Assembly: GCA_029857855.1 (NCBI GenBank)
Contig: JAOUGG010000092.1
Coordinates: forward strand, 1-7,985
Origin: Acidimicrobiia bacterium
GTDB taxonomy: Bacteria; Actinomycetota; Acidimicrobiia; Acidimicrobiales; SZUA-35
Direction: 5' to 3'
Length of the DNA: 7,985 nucleotides
This document shows, piece after piece, positions 1 through 5,781 of the stretch. The notes beneath the pieces are model-generated. The model was not told where the DNA came from, ran no database searches, and saw nothing but the letters and a program-made list of their open reading frames with translations. The position numbers and the translations under genes are program-made. Within the stretch, counting starts at the first letter, position 1; each line of letters begins with the position of its first letter.

Positions 1-102
1 CTTTCGTTCCTGTTCGATTCTACCGTCGATCGGTTGTACCCGATCAATCTCGACCTGGTGGAAGGTCGAAGTATTCCGCGGGGTTGCAGCGCAACGGGAC
101 AA

Positions 103-130
103 GGCCAAAACCACCGGGCCAAAACCACCG
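103..130. repeat. Tandem 14-bp direct repeat, two copies
   Basis: GGCCAAAACCACCG occurs perfectly twice head to tail (103-116 and 117-130), just before a 9-bp stem at 132-140/150-158. The A-run inside each unit stands out in this GC-rich DNA. It could be a slippage duplication or a double protein-binding site; no function can be assigned. Confidence 0.85.
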
Positions 131-131
131 A

Positions 132-158
132 TCGGCCCGAGGATAGGATTCGGGCCGA
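132..158. other. Inverted repeat, 9-bp perfect stem
   Basis: Bases 132-140 (TCGGCCCGA) pair perfectly with 150-158 (TCGGGCCGA) around a 9-nt loop. Neither side carries a T-run, so it does not look like a standard intrinsic terminator. It could be an operator or an RNA hairpin; low certainty about its role. Confidence 0.45.
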
Positions 159-457
159 CCGGGTCGTCGCAAAATCGCGGCCCTCCGCCTGACGGGTCAG
201 GAAGGTTCGCCTCGGATTGCGTCGACTGATAGCCGAAAGAAAGCCTCGACGCGGCTCCCTCCTTCGACTCGATCTCTTCCACTCATCGTTCGGGGCTCAC
301 GCCATGATCGGTGGTTGGATTCGATGACTCGCTGACCCCGTTGATGGTCCGACGGGGCTTGTGTCGACGATTGTAGAGACGATTGATCAGCTGTGGCAAA
401 TGGTCATCACCGATGCGGACGTGTCGAGCGTCATCCCGGCCGTGGCTCCGCGGTCGG

Positions 458-463
458 TAGCCT
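458..463 (+). promoter_or_regulatory. Putative -10 element of mrp (leaderless start)
   Basis: TAGCCT fits the actinobacterial TANNNT -10 pattern and lies only 6 nt before the GTG at 470, so transcription would begin at or next to the start codon. No Shine-Dalgarno sequence precedes the gene, which fits leaderless translation. No convincing -35 hexamer is visible. This is inference from motif and spacing. Confidence 0.4.
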
Positions 464-469
464 GGAACC

Positions 470-1642
470 GTGCCTGAACTTCCTGACCAAGCCACGTTAA
501 CCGGTGTCCTCCGGGGCGTCGTCGATCCTGAGCTCGGCTCGAACATCGTGGAGCTGGGCATGGTCAAGGGTGTCAAAGTCGCCGACGACGGGGTCGTCAC
601 GCTCGCCATCGCGTTGACCACCGCCGGTTGTCCGCTGCGGGGCCAGATCCAACGTGACGCCAAGACCCGGGTCGAGTCGCTGCCCGGCGTGACGAAGGTA
701 CTGATCGACTGGAGCGAACTCGACGCCGAGGAACGATCGGCGGCCATGGCGGTGGCCCGCAAGAACGCTGCCGAGCGGGCGCCACAAACCGCAATACCGG
801 CAAGGGCGCGGGTTCTCGCCATCGCCTCGGGGAAAGGCGGGGTCGGCAAATCCTCGGTCACCGCCAACCTGGCGGCGGCGCTTGCCTCCCGAGGATTCCA
901 GGTTGGCGTGATCGACGCCGACATCTGGGGCTTCTCGATCCCGCGGATGCTCGGCGTCGACGGTCGTCTCGGCGCCTCGAAGTCGGGCGAGCGAACCTCG
1001 ATCGTTCCGCTGACCCGCCCGATCGGTACCGGGCGCCTCGACATCGTGTCGATGGGGCTGCTCGTCGACAGCGAGGATGCGGCGCTTCTGTGGCGTGGGC
1101 TGATGCTCAACCGGGCCGTCCAGCACTTCCTGGAGGACGTCGACTGGGCCCCCGACCTCGACTACGTCGTCATCGACATGCCTCCGGGCACCGGTGACGT
1201 GGCCATGGGTTTGGCCCGGATGATCCCCCGAGCCGAAATGATCGTGGTCACCACTCCGGCCACCGGTGCGCAGAAGGTGGCGGGCCGGGCGGTGGCGATG
1301 GCCCGAAAGTCGTATCTCCGGGTGGCCGGTGTGATCGAGAACATGTCGTACTTCGAAACGCCCGACGGCGAGCGCCACGAGCTCTTCGGCCGCGGCGGCG
1401 GCGAGGCCCTGGCGGCCGAAACGGGTCTCGAACTCATCGGTCGGGTCCCCATCGAGCCTGCGGTCTCGGCCGGTGGTGACGACGGCGAGCCGGTGGTCCT
1501 GGGTGACGGTGTGGCCGCTGCGGCGTTCCACGCCATCGCCGATCGGATCGTCACCGAGGTGGCGCCCCCGGTTGAGATGGAGGGTTGTACGGCCAGGATG
1601 CTCGATCTGATGGACGCGGCGCTGGCCGAGAGCGACAACTGA
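470..1642 (+). CDS. mrp: Mrp/ApbC family Fe-S cluster carrier ATPase
   Basis: This is a cytoplasmic P-loop ATPase of the Mrp/ApbC/NBP35 family, 390 aa, the usual length; family members carry and deliver Fe-S clusters. Residues about 8-85 form the MIP18/DUF59 domain, with the conserved Cys in TTAGCPL. The ParA-like ATPase follows: deviant Walker A GKGGVGKSS at 121-129, switch I region DADIWGFSIP at 149-158, Walker B region IDMPPGTGDV at 235-244, then IENMSYFETPDG. The C-terminal CxxC that binds the bridging cluster in E. coli ApbC is absent; as I recall, actinobacterial homologues such as the mycobacterial Mrp also lack it. A TAG in frame at 458-460 leaves GTG 470 as the earliest start; the next ATG would cut into DUF59. 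It ends 7 nt before the convergent channel gene. Family assignment is firm; a direct Fe-S role here is by family. Confidence 0.95.
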   Translation: MPELPDQATLTGVLRGVVDPELGSNIVELGMVKGVKVADDGVVTLAIALTTAGCPLRGQIQRDAKTRVESLPGVTKVLIDWSELDAEERSAAMAVARKNAAERAPQTAIPARARVLAIASGKGGVGKSSVTANLAAALASRGFQVGVIDADIWGFSIPRMLGVDGRLGASKSGERTSIVPLTRPIGTGRLDIVSMGLLVDSEDAALLWRGLMLNRAVQHFLEDVDWAPDLDYVVIDMPPGTGDVAMGLARMIPRAEMIVVTTPATGAQKVAGRAVAMARKSYLRVAGVIENMSYFETPDGERHELFGRGGGEALAAETGLELIGRVPIEPAVSAGGDDGEPVVLGDGVAAAAFHAIADRIVTEVAPPVEMEGCTARMLDLMDAALAESDN

Positions 1643-1649
1643 TCGGTTG

Positions 1650-2417
1650 CTAGTGGGCCTCCGAGCCGCCGTCGCCGGCGGCCGGTGCTGCAGCCCGATC
1701 CGTCGATGCCCGTTCCACCGACACGTTGTGATTCAGGAAGTGCGACGACGGCACCAGAATCGAGTCTTCGGCGGTGGTGACGATCTCGATCGCCGTCGGG
1801 TGGAGTGCACGTACGGTGCCGGAAACGTTGTCGACGGTGACCTTGTCTCCTTCGTTGACAACCCGTCGCAGCGCCCGTGATGCCGCCACCTCCCGGGCCA
1901 CGCCGTGGCCGCCCAGGCCGACGAGCAGGGTGAAACTGGCGGCGAGGGCGAAGAAGACGGCGGCCACACCCATGTTGACGACCTCGGTGTCGATCCCGAG
2001 TTGGCTGACGGCAAGCAAGACGGCGAGGGCCACGATGGTGCCCTTCACGATCAGGTTGGCCTGACGCTGCACGTTCAGCGGCATTCGCCCGGTGGCCTGG
2101 TCGAGCGCAGCCGTGGCGAACGACGCGAGCACGTTGGCCAGGATGATGATGATCGCCGCCACCATCAGTTTGGGGACGAACGCCACCACATCCTTGGGGA
2201 GCTGTTCGAGTGCGGTCGGCTGCACGAAGCCGAGTCCGCCGATAAGTCCGGCCACGACGCCGAACGCCAGTGCCAGCTGGGAGACGGGGCGAGCCACGTT
2301 CTGTATCGCTTGGGGTCGGGACTTGCCGCCGACGATGGCGAACACGATTCTGGAGGCAACGACTCCGAGGACGATGCCGATGACCACCGCGATGGCGGCG
2401 AGGATCCACTCATTCAT
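1650..2417 (-). CDS. MscS-type small-conductance mechanosensitive channel family protein
   Basis: The 255-aa inner membrane protein has about five hydrophobic segments (near residues 5-28, 44-66, 80-104, 122-140 and 147-170) followed by a soluble beta domain at about 186-233. That domain carries the MscS middle-domain pattern: EGDKVTVDNVSGTV, then an IEIVTTAEDS stretch and LVPSSHFLN. The last pre-domain helix is small-residue rich (LVGLGGHGVARE), like the pore helix of MscS. Members open under membrane tension and release solutes on osmotic downshift; some only resemble channels. The C-terminal tail is Ala/Asp/Gly rich. ATG 2417 lies 20 nt after the anti-sigma stop, so it is probably the third gene of the sigma operon and under its control. 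Only 7 nt separate its stop from that of mrp. The family is clear; channel activity is inferred. Confidence 0.88.
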   Translation of the reverse strand: MNEWILAAIAVVIGIVLGVVASRIVFAIVGGKSRPQAIQNVARPVSQLALAFGVVAGLIGGLGFVQPTALEQLPKDVVAFVPKLMVAAIIIILANVLASFATAALDQATGRMPLNVQRQANLIVKGTIVALAVLLAVSQLGIDTEVVNMGVAAVFFALAASFTLLVGLGGHGVAREVAASRALRRVVNEGDKVTVDNVSGTVRALHPTAIEIVTTAEDSILVPSSHFLNHNVSVERASTDRAAAPAAGDGGSEAH

Positions 2418-2437
2418 GATTGCTGCTCACGTTTCGT

Positions 2438-2782
2438 CTACTCCTCCGGTTCAACGGGTTCCTCCAGGATCAACATGCGCGATGTCTCGATCCCGGCGGC
2501 GAAGAGATCCGACAGCACACCGAACATCACTCGGGAGTCGAGCCGTTTCGTGACCTTCTCCTCCAGGCGGGTCGGCAGGTCGTCGGGCGGGGCCAGGGCC
2601 AGGGCCAGTGCTCCGGCCAGATCATCGGTGTCGTGCGCCGCGTCCTCTTCGGCGAGCCGTTCCAGGGCGGCGGCGCAGCTCTGACATACGGCGACATGGG
2701 CGTCGAGCTTGACGTCGTCGGCTTCGCCGTGCAGCCACGCCCGCAGGGCACCGCCGGAGGGGTGGAAGAGCAGCGGCCTCAT
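2438..2782 (-). CDS. Cytosolic zinc-binding anti-sigma factor (ZAS / zf-HC2 type)
   Basis: This 114-aa soluble protein lacks any membrane segment. Residues 11-36 match the zinc anti-sigma fold: a GALRAWLHGE helix followed by H29-x3-C33-x2-C36 (HVAVCQSC), the metal-binding motif of RsrA/RseA-like anti-sigma factors. The rest is acidic and helical, and the tail is very acidic (EEPVEPEE). I place the start at ATG 2782: it forms an ATGA overlap with the sigma stop and has the ribosome binding site GAGGGAG at 2794-2788, 5 nt upstream. A GTG at 2788 in the same frame would add two residues but would abut that site. Position and motif together say that it binds and silences the sigma factor encoded just upstream. 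The Cys pair makes redox or zinc sensing possible, as in the family, but not shown here. Confidence 0.88.
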   Translation of the reverse strand: MRPLLFHPSGGALRAWLHGEADDVKLDAHVAVCQSCAAALERLAEEDAAHDTDDLAGALALALAPPDDLPTRLEEKVTKRLDSRVMFGVLSDLFAAGIETSRMLILEEPVEPEE

Positions 2783-3597
2783 GCCCACTCCCTCAAGACG
2801 TTGCCGAGGCGTCGGCGGGCCCGGAGCAGCCTCGTCTTCACGGTCGGCATCGGTATGGCCAGTAACTCCGAGATCTCCTCGTAGGAGAGGCCTTCGAGCT
2901 CCCGGAGTACCACGATCGACCGGGACAGTTCGTCGAGTGTGTCCAGGGCCTCCACGAACTCGTCCATGACGATATGGCCCTGCACCCGGGATTCAACGGA
3001 GGGGTCGACGCGGGTCCTGCGCTCCGGCAGGTCGTGCGGATCGAGGACGACCGCCCGCCGCCGTCGTAACGTCGAGATGGCGGTGTTGTGGGTGATGCGC
3101 AACAGCCAGCTGCGAATCGACGAGTCGCCCCGGAAGGTGGGCAGGGCCAGCCACGCCTTGACCAGCGCCTCCTGGGCGACGTCCTCGGCCAGCGCTCGAT
3201 CCCGTACTATCGACAGGGCGAGGCGGAAGATGGCGTCGCTGTGCTCGACCACCAGTCGGTGCAGATCGTCGGGATCGCCGGCAGGGTGCGGGCGGCCGTC
3301 GGTCGGCGGTTCGCCGATCGAGGCCGAGTGACGGCGATCCGCGGCGCTCCGAGTCGAGGAGGCGGCGGCACGCGCCGAAGTGTTGATGTCGGGGTTCCGC
3401 TCGATCCCGGCCGACATGGCCAGCAGTTGGAAGACGGGAAAGAGCGGTCGCCGGAGTCGAAGAGGTGACACACCGACCGACGAAACGGGTGTCGTCATAC
3501 GGCGCGCCAAGGCCGACAAGCCAGGGTGCCCGAGCAGAAGCCCCGCCATGGGAGCCCGCGCCGGGACCAGCGCTGCAGCATTCGACGTCATTGCCAT
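2779..3597 (-). CDS. ECF (group 4) RNA polymerase sigma factor with long N-terminal extension
   Basis: The 272-aa protein is an alternative sigma factor. Sigma region 2 spans about 111-180 (LHRLVVEHSDAIFRLALSIV, then AEDVAQEALVKAW, then SWLLRITHNTAISTLRRRR), and region 4 about 211-264 with the helix-turn-helix LSYEEISELLAIPMPTVKTR. There is no region 3, as in ECF sigmas. About 110 residues rich in Ala, Arg and Pro precede region 2, longer than usual; mycobacterial SigE also has an N-terminal extension. ATG 3597 has GGAAG 4 nt upstream; ATG 3591 gives a 10-nt spacing and is equally possible. Internal Met codons at 3498 and 3417 have no ribosome binding site. It overlaps the downstream anti-sigma gene (ATGA), and the MscS-type gene follows, so all three form one operon. 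The family is certain; the stress sensed is not readable. Confidence 0.93.
   Translation of the reverse strand: MAMTSNAAALVPARAPMAGLLLGHPGLSALARRMTTPVSSVGVSPLRLRRPLFPVFQLLAMSAGIERNPDINTSARAAASSTRSAADRRHSASIGEPPTDGRPHPAGDPDDLHRLVVEHSDAIFRLALSIVRDRALAEDVAQEALVKAWLALPTFRGDSSIRSWLLRITHNTAISTLRRRRAVVLDPHDLPERRTRVDPSVESRVQGHIVMDEFVEALDTLDELSRSIVVLRELEGLSYEEISELLAIPMPTVKTRLLRARRRLGNVLREWA
2788..2794 (-). promoter_or_regulatory. Ribosome binding site that fixes the anti-sigma start
   Basis: GAGGGAG on the minus strand lies 5 nt before ATG 2782 and within the 3' end of the sigma gene. It touches the alternative GTG 2788 with no spacing, so it favours the ATG. The ATGA overlap implies translational coupling, which would keep sigma and anti-sigma in balance. 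Confidence 0.7.
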
Positions 3598-3616
3598 TGA
3601 ACTTCCGACGCCTTAA

Positions 3617-3646
3617 ACCCTACGTTGTCGCGATCAACAACCGCAA
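3617..3646 (-). promoter_or_regulatory. Candidate promoter of the sigma/anti-sigma/channel operon
   Basis: On the minus strand TTGCGG (3646-3641) and TAGGGT (3622-3617) are 18 bp apart and resemble a housekeeping -35/-10 pair, leaving a leader of about 10-15 nt before the sigma start. A 5-bp inverted repeat GTTGT/ACAAC (3624-3628/3637-3641) lies in the spacer and could be an operator. No clear ECF-type GGAAC/GTC pair was found. Pattern-based only. Confidence 0.35.
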
Positions 3647-3757
3647 TGAAACGGGCGTATTGCTTGCCGGAGCGACGGGCGGTTGAGAAATTTCGAATTC
3701 TTCGCGACCACCACGTTGGTTCGGTCGTCTATCCCCGTGCTCGACAACGAGAACGAA

Positions 3758-3763
3758 AGAGGG
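3758..3763 (+). promoter_or_regulatory. Ribosome binding site for the 3774 gene
   Basis: AGAGGG, preceded by GAA, ends 10 nt before ATG 3774. The spacing is a little long but it is the only purine-rich site before the gene and supports that start. Confidence 0.55.
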
Positions 3764-3773
3764 CATTCCAAAC

Positions 3774-4487
3774 ATGGACATCGTCGACTCCCTACAAACG
3801 GGAATCACCAGCTTCTTCGATGAGCTGTTCGGCTTCCTTCCGGCGCTGATCGGGTTCCTGGCGATTCTGCTGATTGGTTGGTGGGTTGCCCGTCTGCTTT
3901 CCAGCCTGGTTGCCCGCCTGTTCGATGCGGTCAACCTGGATCACTATCTCGATCGCGCCGGCATCGGCGGACCGCTGGAGCGGGCTGGGTATGTCGACAG
4001 CGGCCGCTTCGTGGCCAAGCTGTTCTACTACCTGCTGATGCTGCTGGTGCTCAAGCTCGCCTTCGGTGCGCTGAACATCGACGCCCTCAACGAGCCGTTC
4101 GACCAGCTCATCGCCTGGATCCCGAAGGCCATCGTCGCCCTGGCGCTCATCGTCGTCGGCGGCATCGTGGCCAACGTGGTTCGGGACCTCGTTCGGAGCG
4201 TGACCACCGGTCTGAGCTACACGAACCTGGTCACCAACGCCGCCGGCGTCGGCGTGTGGGTCATCTTCGGGCTCGCCGCCCTCGACCAGGCCGGTATCGC
4301 CGCCGACGTCATCGACACGCTCACCACCACCGTGTTCGCCTCGCTCGGCGCCATCATCGTCATCAAATTCGGTGTGGGTGGCATCTGGGCGGCCCGGGAT
4401 CGATTCTGGCCCGCCGTCTACGACAACGTCGCCGCCCAGCGAACCGGCCAGGTGCCGGCTCCGGAGCACCAGAGCCCGCAGACCTGA
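3774..4487 (+). CDS. MscS-related TM-helix membrane protein without beta domain
   Basis: The 237-aa protein has about five membrane segments: near residues 20-45 (with IGWWVARLLSSLVARLF), 80-101, 113-137, 153-174 and 184-207. The pattern of paired helices with VARLL / NVVRDLVR elements after them is that of the conserved TM-helix repeat family (CmpX-like, related to MscS). The last helix ends in FGVGGIWAARDRFW and the protein stops 30 residues later, so the soluble beta domain that makes an MscS pore, present in the paralogue at 1650-2417, is missing. It may act as a partner or regulator rather than a channel by itself. It is transcribed divergently from the sigma operon across 176 bp and ends in a strong terminator, so it is monocistronic. 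No enzymatic motif is visible. The family is fairly sure; the function is open. Confidence 0.82.
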   Translation: MDIVDSLQTGITSFFDELFGFLPALIGFLAILLIGWWVARLLSSLVARLFDAVNLDHYLDRAGIGGPLERAGYVDSGRFVAKLFYYLLMLLVLKLAFGALNIDALNEPFDQLIAWIPKAIVALALIVVGGIVANVVRDLVRSVTTGLSYTNLVTNAAGVGVWVIFGLAALDQAGIAADVIDTLTTTVFASLGAIIVIKFGVGGIWAARDRFWPAVYDNVAAQRTGQVPAPEHQSPQT

Positions 4488-4569
4488 CAGCTTTCTGGGC
4501 CGAGTCAATGGGCGACCTCGGCTTCGGGCGACAAGTCTCCTGGATGGGACCCTCAGCCATCCAGGATCC

Positions 4570-4612
4570 GGGGCGGGCCCGCATTGGGCGATACGGAGCC
4601 CGCCCCTCTCTC
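4570..4612 (+). terminator. Intrinsic terminator after the TM-helix gene
   Basis: GGGGCGGGC (4570-4578) pairs perfectly with GCCCGCCCC (4598-4606); an inner CCG/CGG pair (4579-4581/4594-4596) can extend the stem past a bulged A. A pyrimidine run (TCTCTCTCTC) follows at once. The strong GC stem is typical of high-GC terminators, in which the T-run is diluted by C. It starts about 80 nt after the stop at 4487. Confidence 0.7.
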
Positions 4613-4616
4613 TCTC

Positions 4617-4716
4617 GCCTGAAAACGAGAACGGCGTCGGAGCAGGCAACCCAGATCCGGGCGAGCCAAGGTGGTGGTCGACAGAGATGTCGCCACCACC
4701 TTCGGTGTTTTCAGGC
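4617..4716. repeat. 10-bp inverted repeat enclosing a second hairpin
   Basis: GCCTGAAAAC (4617-4626) and GTTTTCAGGC (4707-4716) are perfect inverted copies 80 nt apart. The right arm contains the TGA stop and last codons of the lipoprotein gene. Between them sits the 4668-4702 hairpin. It could be an alternative terminator fold or the ends of a very small mobile element; neither is proven. Confidence 0.5.
4668..4711. terminator. Nested hairpin between convergent genes, probable bidirectional terminator
   Basis: AAGGTGGTGG (4668-4677) pairs with CCACCACCTT (4693-4702), and above one bulged T a further CGACA/TGTCG pair (4679-4683/4688-4692) closes a GAGA loop. On the + strand CGGTGTTTT follows, giving a short T-run. 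On the minus strand the hairpin lies directly after the lipoprotein stop but lacks a clean T-run. It probably stops transcripts between the convergent genes. Confidence 0.55.
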
Positions 4717-5676
4717 AAGGGCGCTGAGCGCGTCGATTGCCTCGTCCACATCGAAGACGTTGTCGATCCGGTCGACCAGCACGCCGTCGGAGGAGACGAG
4801 GAACAGCACCGGTTCGAAGGTCAGCCGGGCGGCGATGACCGCCGGGGCGAGCCGGATGGCCGGGTCGGCGAAGTTTCCGTCGACCTCGTCGGTGTTGGCG
4901 TAGACCTCTGCGTGGACGATGTCGACACCGTCGACCGCGGCGGATGCCTCGATCATGGTGTCGACGACCGGCCCGCAGTACGCGGTCGAACAGAACGCCG
5001 GGGTCGCGACGAGCAACGCGCTGGGTCGGCCATTGGTCATCAGCGTGTCGAAGCTGTCCTCGTGGAACGGGCACGGATCCGGTCGGGTGCACAACCGGTC
5101 GACACCGGCGGGGTCGGCGAATGTCGGCGTGGCCACTGCCGGCATTGGATCGCCGGGCAGCGGCACGGTGATGTCGGCCGGATCGAACGCCTGCACCGGT
5201 AGCGAGGTCGACGTCGGGTTCCCGAAACCGGAGTCGACGCTGATCATGAGATCGTAGATCCCGGGCTCGGGCATGGTGAACCGGGCGGGGTAGTAGCGGT
5301 AGAGGTCGCTGTGCTGGTGGTCGCCGACCTCGCCGACGTGATCATGGCTCACCACGTGGCCGGCGACCTCGATCCGATCGAGGATCTCGCCGTCGCGGAT
5401 CAGCTCCACGGTCACGAGGGCATCGTCGGTCGACGGCAGCGCAACACCGCCCTCTCCACCGGGATTGATGAGGGCGAAGGGGATGCGCTGCGGGCGACCG
5501 GCGGCGAGTACCCGATCCGGGTTGAACAGTGCCGCGACGTCGGGGGCCCGTAGCTGCTCACCGCAGCCGCCGAGCAGCACGGCGCTCAACCCGCCTCCGA
5601 ACGTCGTCGCCGCAGCGGTGGCGGTGACGGCCGAAGCGGAACGGGTGAGAAACCGGCGCCTGGTGATCCGAGCCAT
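4711..5676 (-). CDS. Tat-exported lipoprotein with thioredoxin-like C-terminal domain
   Basis: The 321-aa protein starts with a twin-arginine signal (RRRFLTRSAS, residues 6-15), a hydrophobic stretch and a lipobox-like LLGGC with Cys38, so it is probably exported folded and anchored to the outer face of the membrane. Residues about 60-165 look like a beta-sandwich and carry a His-rich stretch (H107, H111, H113, H120, H122) suited to metal binding. The C-terminal 100 residues resemble a thioredoxin-like fold: LLVATPAFCSTAYCGPVVD with C229-x4-C234, later FEPVLFLVSSDGVLVDRID. Another Cys pair, C196-x5-C202, lies just before. The CxxxxC spacing differs from the CxxC of true thioredoxins and the CxxxC of Sco proteins. 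A role in extracytoplasmic thiol or metal handling is inference. There is no ribosome binding site; a -10 motif 8 nt upstream suggests leaderless expression. The stop lies within an inverted repeat. Confidence 0.8.
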   Translation of the reverse strand: MARITRRRFLTRSASAVTATAAATTFGGGLSAVLLGGCGEQLRAPDVAALFNPDRVLAAGRPQRIPFALINPGGEGGVALPSTDDALVTVELIRDGEILDRIEVAGHVVSHDHVGEVGDHQHSDLYRYYPARFTMPEPGIYDLMISVDSGFGNPTSTSLPVQAFDPADITVPLPGDPMPAVATPTFADPAGVDRLCTRPDPCPFHEDSFDTLMTNGRPSALLVATPAFCSTAYCGPVVDTMIEASAAVDGVDIVHAEVYANTDEVDGNFADPAIRLAPAVIAARLTFEPVLFLVSSDGVLVDRIDNVFDVDEAIDALSALA

Positions 5677-5684
5677 GGTGTTAG

Positions 5685-5690
5685 ACGCTA
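5685..5690 (-). promoter_or_regulatory. Putative -10 element of the Tat lipoprotein gene
   Basis: TAGCGT on the minus strand lies 8 nt before ATG 5676. With the lack of any ribosome binding site this suggests a leaderless or nearly leaderless transcript. No -35 hexamer is evident. Confidence 0.4.
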
Positions 5691-5769
5691 CAAGCTTCGG
5701 TGAGGGGCCGGTCGTCGCGTGACCGACGCCCCAGGCTCGGGCCGTGGTGCCGGTCGACGGGTCGGTCCG

Positions 5770-5775
5770 TATGCT
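5770..5775 (+). promoter_or_regulatory. Putative -10 element deciding the Fe-S fusion gene start
   Basis: TATGCT lies 6 nt before an in-frame GTG at 5782, the same geometry as at mrp. It would make the transcript start near that codon and so exclude the upstream GTG 5719. No -35 hexamer is evident. Confidence 0.4.
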
Positions 5776-5781
5776 CGGTTG

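Larger units (their letters stand above)
1..469. other. Non-coding left region with small repeats and hairpins
   Basis: No convincing gene is seen on either strand. A + frame is open from base 1 to a TGA at 190-192, but it has no recognisable motif and mixed third-position base use. The stretch is richer in inverted repeats than its surroundings: 28-33/40-45, 50-56/63-69, 83-87/91-95, 132-140/150-158, 188-193/196-201 and 219-225/246-252. It also holds a tandem 14-bp repeat at 103-130 and two copies of GACGATTG 12 bp apart (366-373, 378-385). The right part (about 260-469) is plain intergenic sequence leading to mrp. No known structured RNA was recognised. The region may hold the end of an upstream gene, promoters for mrp or an unrecognised RNA; the sequence alone does not decide. 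Confidence 0.5.

Noticed and set aside
1..192. Open + frame from the left edge to TGA 190-192
   Set aside because: It has no recognisable protein motif, and the tandem 14-bp repeat lies inside it shifted in frame between copies, so a gene end here is not supported.
1665..1682. GCCGCC/GGCGGC hairpin at the convergent mrp/channel ends as a terminator
   Set aside because: It lies inside the channel coding region, has no T-run on either side, and such GC stems are common by chance here.
1162..2409. Long minus-strand open frame (415 codons) across mrp and the channel gene
   Set aside because: It is a shadow: the translation is Arg/Gly/His rich with no motif and overlaps two clear genes in other frames.
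3792..4751. Long minus-strand open frame (319 codons) under the TM-helix gene
   Set aside because: The opposite strand encodes a coherent membrane protein; this frame gives a Glu/Asp/Gly-rich sequence typical of antisense in high-GC DNA.
3878..4903. Plus-strand 341-codon frame spanning the TM-helix gene, terminators and the lipoprotein gene
   Set aside because: It crosses two terminator hairpins and its translation is Arg-rich without motifs.
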